Positions 50,918 through 64,000 of a stretch of DNA of 64,000 nt are shown in pieces; position 1 is the stretch's first letter; each line of letters opens with the position of its first letter. Source of the DNA: Pycnopodia helianthoides (taxonomy: Eukaryota; Echinodermata; Asteroidea; Forcipulatida; Asteriidae); assembly GCA_032158295.1 (NCBI GenBank), contig CM063258.1, positions 9,380,583 through 9,444,582 on the forward strand, in the 5' to 3' direction. The notes under the pieces were generated by a model, which did no database searches, was not told the DNA's origin, and saw nothing but the letters and a program-made list of their open reading frames with translations. The position numbers and the translations under genes are program-made.

Positions 50918-51399
50918 AGGTATATCACATCATTTGCAGACATGAAATAAATGTACTTCCAAGTTACTACAAAAAGAACTTACTCAACTGAAAGTACATA
51001 TTATATCAAAGTTTTCAGTGAAATTGTTTCAGTGTCGTTTCATTCAATAGAAAAATGAGATTTTGTATTATTTTGAGGCACTGGTCGGCCTACCATCGTT
51101 TGATCGTGTGAGTTTTAATACAAGGTCTGTCCTACGGCTTAAAATTATCACCTTTTGCTCTCGTTAGCTTAAAATTATCACCAATTGCTCTCATTTTTCT
51201 TGGCAGTCTGGTCACAGACTAACTAATGTAGACAGGACGGTTGAATGATATTTCGTATTAAATCCTACCGGACAAATCTACACTTTCTCGAAAAATACAA
51301 CAATTACCAAATGATGTAAGTGCGAATAAGTGTGAAGTCTACAGAAGCAGCGATCTAGCTGCAGCCACAACAAAAAATACCTTTTCAGATACAGCCCTC

Positions 51400-51555
51400 A
51401 CAAGAGCCAGGCCTGGAATTTTCATCTTTGAAAAGACAAGGCCATTTTCATTTTGCAAAGGGCACTTCCATCGGAAAATCTTTAAGTCTATGGGAAACTT
51501 TTTTAGGGGCACCAAGGCCAAGACCAGGGCAACAAAGGCCATGACCTCCGTGACC
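51400..51555. repeat. Dispersed repeat (AGGCCTGGAATTTTCATC family)
   Basis: Copy of a repeat of about 150 bp with GGCCATTTTCATTTTGCAAA and GGGCACCAAGGCCAAGACC. Related partial copies are at 53,355-53,425, 57,440-57,560, 59,195-59,300 and 63,535-63,700. Confidence 0.65.
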
Positions 51556-51679
51556 TACAGGTAATTCCAGGCCTGATAATCCCTCAGAGAAATGTTTCCA
51601 TCTGAAATGCTGTAAAAAATATTAAAAAACACAAAACAATCGCCATTCAACTTTCAAGTAAATAAAACAACTAGAATTT

Positions 51680-53135
51680 TGTGTTTGTACGAACAACACG
51701 AGTGTCTATCAATTGGGTCAGTGTTTAATTAAATCGATGAAAAGATTGTTGATAGCTTTTGAATTTTCACGGAAAGTACATTTGTTACACAGGAAATAAA
51801 TGCTAAGGTTACTACTTAACTTCCGCTTTCAACCGAAAGACAAGGTCAATTGAGTCCACACTCTGTGTAGCGTTTGTTATTTTTGGAAGACCTCTCCGAT
51901 GATGTACGGATTGAAAAATTCATGCACAGGTTCATAAGTTAAGAATTTTTCAAATATTAAACTTTATTCAATTTAATTGAACAATGATGACGTCATTATG
52001 ACGCCAAGAAAGCGGTGTCTTCTACAGGTGAAGAGCTATAACTAGGTGCGGAGTTTGAAGGTTGCGTGATCTTGCGAAGTGTGTCTTTTGTTATCTGGCA
52101 AAAATGATCACATTTGGATTTGACCAACACAGCCCATACAGTCTTGCTCTATGCATAGCCTAATGCCAAATGGACTTTGCCCCCCTGTGATCAGTAGAGC
52201 GGAACAGCCAGCCACAGTGCTTTAGCACTATATACAGTTTAAACGCGGGTAATCACACTCGTGGGCTTTAACGTCTAATTTCGACCGGAAGTTAAGGTCA
52301 AATTGATATCATCTTTGTGCAAAAGTTTGAGAAAGCTCAAGGACCTACAACCTGATGTAAAAATTGTGACTAAAGTAAAAGTAGTTTTTGAGTTATGAAT
52401 TTTTGAAATTTTCAACTTCCGATTTGAACCGGAAGTTAAGGTCAAATGGGGTCAAGGTTTATGTAGGGTTTGTTGAACTTTCAACGACCTGTCCGATGAT
52501 GTGTCGATTGTAAAAATCCAACATGCGGTTCACAAGTTATGATTTTTTACAAATATTAAACTTTGATTTATTGTAATTCAAAACCTGATGACGTCATCAT
52601 GACATCATCAAGTGTGTGTTGTTTTGATATTGAGGTTCAAATGTCTGATGAGTTTCAATGTTCAATTCAATTTCAATCTTGAGTTATGCCGTAAATAAGC
52701 CCAAAAGTGATGTTTTTCAAGAAAAAACCAAAGGCAAACTTCGACCCAGGGTAATTACCCGGAAGTAAAGGTCATACGATTTTGGTGTTAACTTTTTAAA
52801 TGTTGCCCATGTCTTGGTCTATCATATGCCCAAATTTAATTACTGTAGCTATAATATTCAGAGACATACAGGCATTGGCATGACGTCACTTTTTGAACTT
52901 AAATTGCTTGTAAATTGACACCTGATGACGTAATCGTGACGTCACAACTTACTTACCTTCTGATAGTTATGAACTAACTTCACATGAAGTTTCAAGTTGA
53001 TCAAAAGTTCGCAACTATACGTTTGCCTGCCGACAAGTTTCGTTCGGAAGAATAAGAAAAACTAAAAAAAAAAAAAAAAAAAAAATTAACAAAAACAAAG
53101 AGTTGTTCAGAGCTTCGCTCCGAACACCTAACTAG
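51680..53135. mobile_element. Unclassified element, possibly Helitron-like
   Basis: Starts near GTTTGTACGAACAACACGAG. The interior has at least four copies of CCGGAAGTTAAGGTCAA and several TGACGTCAT motifs. It ends with an A-tract, then hairpin GTTCAGAGCTTCGCTCCGAA followed by ACACCTAACTAG. A hairpin just before a CTAG end is Helitron-like, but the target dinucleotide is not clearly A/T. No coding frame seen. Confidence 0.45.
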
Positions 53136-53139
53136 AGCT

Positions 53140-53330
53140 TAAGTGTTTGTACAAACAAACACTGAGGCTATCAAAGGGGTCAGTGTTTAATTAAATCGAT
53201 GAAAAAATTGTTGTGGCTTTTGAAATTTCACGGAAAGTACATTTATTACACAGGAAATAAATGCAAACGTTAATACTTAAAAACGAACAAAAACAATGAG
53301 TTGTTCGCGCTGCTGCACGAACACCTCAAT
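53140..53330. mobile_element. Deletion derivative of the preceding element
   Basis: Repeats the left end of 51,680-53,135 (GTCAGTGTTTAATTAAATCG) and ends in a related hairpin (GTTCGCGCTGCTGCACGAAC). About 1.2 kb shorter, in direct tandem. Confidence 0.6.
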
Positions 53331-53475
53331 TATTTAATAATACTTGTTTTGATTGCAAGTCTATAGGGAAACTTTAAACAGGTCACACCTAGGCCAAGAC
53401 CAGGGCAACAGAGGCCATGGCCTACGTGTATATCCATTTTGCAAATGGCCCACAGTCTGGTGGAAGATTTCTGTT

Positions 53476-61374
<7,899 letters not shown>

Positions 61375-61740
61375 TGTGTTGCAGAATCACTATCACTTTT
61401 TCACTTGTAATGCCAACAGTCGTCGCGTGTGTGCTGAGTACGTACGCAAACAGCCGTTGAGAAATTGCTTGTAAACAGTGTAGCTGGATTATACCACTTG
61501 TAAAATAAAGGGTGAATGTTTTTTAATCGGTCATGTTAAAAACAAAATGTAAATAAAAAAGGTCTAAATACTTGACTTATTAAAATTTGTCTAAAAATAA
61601 ATTGTATTTACTTATTGAGAAAAAGTATCTCTGCAAAATACATTATCAAATTTAGTTTGATTTTACCCAAAATGAAAATATTACCCATGGTAAAATGGTA
61701 AATTAATTTCAACCTTTGAACTAAACAGACTAGCAGCAGC
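61375..61740. promoter_or_regulatory. Presumed bidirectional promoter
   Basis: About 0.4 kb between the ALDH9 start and a candidate first exon on the plus strand. No TATA box in a convincing place. Head-to-head spacing is the only evidence. Confidence 0.35.
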
Positions 61741-61787
61741 TGAAGAGCGACGTGTAGTGCATGGATCGGAAAGAAGCGGTAGACTTG
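61741..61787 (+). other. Candidate 5' UTR exon of the plus-strand gene
   Basis: GCGACGTGTAGTGCATGGAT through AGACTTG ends at a strong GTAAGT donor (61,788). Its partner acceptor could be the TCCTCAG at 63,084-63,090, nine bases before the ATG at 63,099. It contains an ATG of its own that could act as an upstream ORF. The 5' limit is not known. Confidence 0.4.
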
Positions 61788-62428
61788 GTAAGTATATGGT
61801 GTGGAGTTTTACTTATCAGAAATCGATATGAATTAGTCTGTAAAAAGTAAACAATGGTAAGGTACAAAAGGACAAGTACTGTTAACATGTGTCACATATC
61901 GTATTCTCAGTGCTCTTTGCATGTGTTTTTTTGTCGGGTTGAACTTGAAATCTATGCTTAGAAACAGTAGAGTAGAGTCAATGAACTTCCGGTGTAAAGT
62001 TAGGGAACAATTCAATTGGTCATTGTTTGCACTTGCTGAAGTTCACGCTGAGTGCTCGGGCATCTGCCGTCTGGATAACACAGGAAGAATTATCATTCTA
62101 ATCATGTTTCATTGGGCATTTCTGCATATTTGCACCCCTCCTCTGAGCTGGGGTATTTAGGTTGTTTTCATGTGTTTTGTGTGGGGGGGGGAGGGGGGGG
62201 AATGAATCTATTTGTGTTATGTTATAACAAAACAATAATATGTTGTACTGTTTGTAAGTCATGGTGATGAATGTAAATCCTAGGGTGCAGATCTACAACA
62301 TCTGAAACATTGAGACTGTCAAAAGTGACATGGCTGGAATATCAATACCAACGACGAAGTACGAGTAGTCGTTGCAAGGATTGAAAGTAACTCTTTGTTA
62401 GAACGTCATGAATTATTACAAGGAAGGG

Positions 62429-62910
62429 GTAGGGAGTGGAGTGGTCAGATGTAGGGAGTGGAGTGGTCAGATGTAGGGAGTGGAGTGGTCAGATGTAGGG
62501 AGTGGAGTGGTCAGATGTAGGGAGTGGAGTGGTCAGATGTAGGGAGTGGAGTGGTCAGATGTAGGGAGTGGAGTGGTCAGATGTAGGGAGTGGAGTGGTC
62601 AGATGTAGGGAGTGGAGTGGTCAGATGTAGGGAGTGGAGTGGTCAGATGTAGGGAGTGGAGTGGTCAGATGTAGGGAGTGGAGTGGTCAGATGTGGAGTG
62701 AGTGGCAGTGTGGGAGTGGTGGTCAGATGTAGGGAGTGGAGTGGTCAGATGTAGGGAGTGGAGTGGTCAGATGTAGGGAGTGGAGTGGTCAGATGTAGGG
62801 AGTGGAGTGGTCAGATGTAGGGAGTGGAGTGGTCAGATGTAGGGAGTGGAGTGGTCAGATGTAGGGAGTGGAGTGGTCAGATGTAGGGAGTGGAGTGGTC
62901 AGATGTAGGG
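62429..62910. repeat. 22-bp minisatellite, about 22 copies
   Basis: Almost perfect tandem GTAGGGAGTGGAGTGGTCAG(AT), broken only at 62,694-62,722 by a degraded unit. It lies in the presumed first intron of the plus-strand gene. Confidence 0.96.
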
Positions 62911-63098
62911 AAGGGTTGTTGCAATGATCATGACCCTCGGATTTCTGGTCAGAAGAGAACTGGATCGGAGGGTTACGATCTCTAAGACTAACTAGGATTA
63001 TGACCGTGTCGTACCTAGTACACTACTACCAGGTGGATCCCGTTTTTGTTTTTCACTTTTAAAAATTCTAACTTTCGATTGGATCCTCAGATATCAAA

Positions 63099-63245
63099 AT
63101 GTCACTGACAAAAAGCATCTGCTCGATCATCGTCTTGCTGACGGCTGTGGTGATGTCGCGCGAGTTCGCCGCTCCACCTGCAGATCTGGACTTTGACAAG
63201 GTCCGGACGGAGCCCTTTGATCATGAGATGTTTCTAGGAGGATAT
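63099..63245 (+). CDS. First coding exon of a secretory-pathway protein (possibly CREC/reticulocalbin-like)
   Basis: ATG at 63,099 gives MSLTKSICSIIVLLTAVVMS, a signal peptide, then REFAAPPADLDFDKVRTEP and FDHEMFLGGY up to a GTGAGT donor at 63,246 (phase 0). An acidic stretch followed by FDHEMFLGG resembles the start of the EF-hand region in calumenin and reticulocalbin (DHDAFLG). The rest of the gene is beyond the window or in exons I could not find, so the family call is tentative. Confidence 0.5.
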
Positions 63246-64000
63246 GTGAGTTTCATTAAGGATTGTTAAAGCTTGAGGAAAGGGGTAGGGAAAGGATGAC
63301 CCCCCCCCCCCGGAATTTTTAGCAGTGAGCACCAAACAATGGCTTGTAACACTAATGTTCTTGAAACTAATGTTTTTTGAACTATTTAATTATGTCATTC
63401 ATAATGCCAATCTTGTTGCACACGTAGGATGTGACATTGCCTTTGTACCCTTTTGAAACCCTTATATAAGCTAGTGCACAGTCAACCCTCCTACTGTATT
63501 GACCATTTAATAACATCCAGTGAAGATGGGGCAGTCTCGATGCTTAATTTTTGAAAGGGCAAGGGCACAAAGGTGTTTTCTTCTTGATAAAGGGCATCTC
63601 TATGAGGAAATTGTAAACTTCTAAATTGGAACATCTCAAGGGGCACCAAGGCAATGACCATGGGCAACAGGGGCAATTGCTTCCATTGCCTCCTTGAAGT
63701 ATCAGGCCTGTGAGTGTTAGATAAGCTGTGTGCGGCAATATTATATCATGTTGTGAATGCATAGGCACACGTATACAGTAAACCCTCCTACTGTTTGACC
63801 ATTCATCATCATCCCACTAGTTTTGAATGATAGACAGGCTATGCTAGTCTGTAATGTTGTGACATCATGTGGAGAACGTACTACACAGAGCACACATGTG
63901 AATGAGGTTAGTGGTGTGAACAGTTGTTACACCATATACAACCCGTGCAGTTGAACTGTTTCAATGGTTGGTCACCTACCTCACTGGAAAATGTTCCCAC
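63246..64000. other. Intron of the plus-strand gene
   Basis: C-homopolymer at 63,300-63,310, a copy of the AGGCCTGGAATTT repeat family at 63,535-63,700, and two copies of an AACCCTCCTACTGT repeat (63,483; 63,780) that also occurs near 3,044 and 27,058. No further exon seen before the window ends. Confidence 0.55.

Noticed and set aside
62429..62910. CRISPR-like direct repeats
   Set aside because: Units are contiguous with no spacers, and the genome is eukaryotic; it is a minisatellite.

Overview
This is a eukaryotic, intron-rich, AT-rich genomic window full of short inverted-repeat transposons, tRNA-derived SINEs and minisatellites. The expanded HYR (hyalin repeat) exons and the style of the dispersed repeats point to a marine deuterostome invertebrate, most likely an echinoderm. 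That assignment is inference.

Layout. (1) About 1-22,000, minus strand: gene B, a large type I membrane protein. In coding order it has a signal peptide, two short Thr-rich mucin exons, 3 HYR exons, a damaged mucin exon, 6 HYR, 2 EGF-like, 6 HYR, 4 EGF-like exons, a SEA domain on two exons, a split EGF, and a transmembrane segment with a cytoplasmic tail. (2) 25,210-28,470: spacer. (3) About 28,470-44,500, minus strand: gene A, a tandem copy of the same gene. It keeps both ends (signal peptide; EGF-SEA-EGF-TM) but has no HYR exon and instead carries five mucin exons totalling about 5.5 kb. (4) Both genes are followed by matching 5' flanks (22,000-25,210 and 44,500-47,410). (5) 47,410-53,475: transposon-rich spacer. 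(6) 53,476-61,374, minus strand: a complete nine-exon aldehyde dehydrogenase 9 family gene. (7) From about 61,700, plus strand: the 5' end of a divergently transcribed secretory-pathway gene (possibly reticulocalbin/calumenin-like) that runs off the window.

Almost every extracellular module in genes A and B is one exon starting and ending in phase 1, so modules can be added or lost without changing frame. Gene B (HYR-rich, mucin-poor) and gene A (mucin-rich, HYR-free) look like reciprocal outcomes of exon gain and loss from one ancestor. They are either tandem paralogues or two haplotypes left side by side in an assembly. Single-base indels, many in homopolymers, break the frame in several exons of both genes and one ALDH exon. 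Because breaks in A and B usually fall at different places, sequencing error is at least as likely as pseudogenisation.

A and B also act as natural filled/empty-site controls for transposons. Three TTAA-flanked MITE insertions, a TIR element of about 1 kb and a truncated L2-like retrotransposon are each present in one copy and absent from the other.
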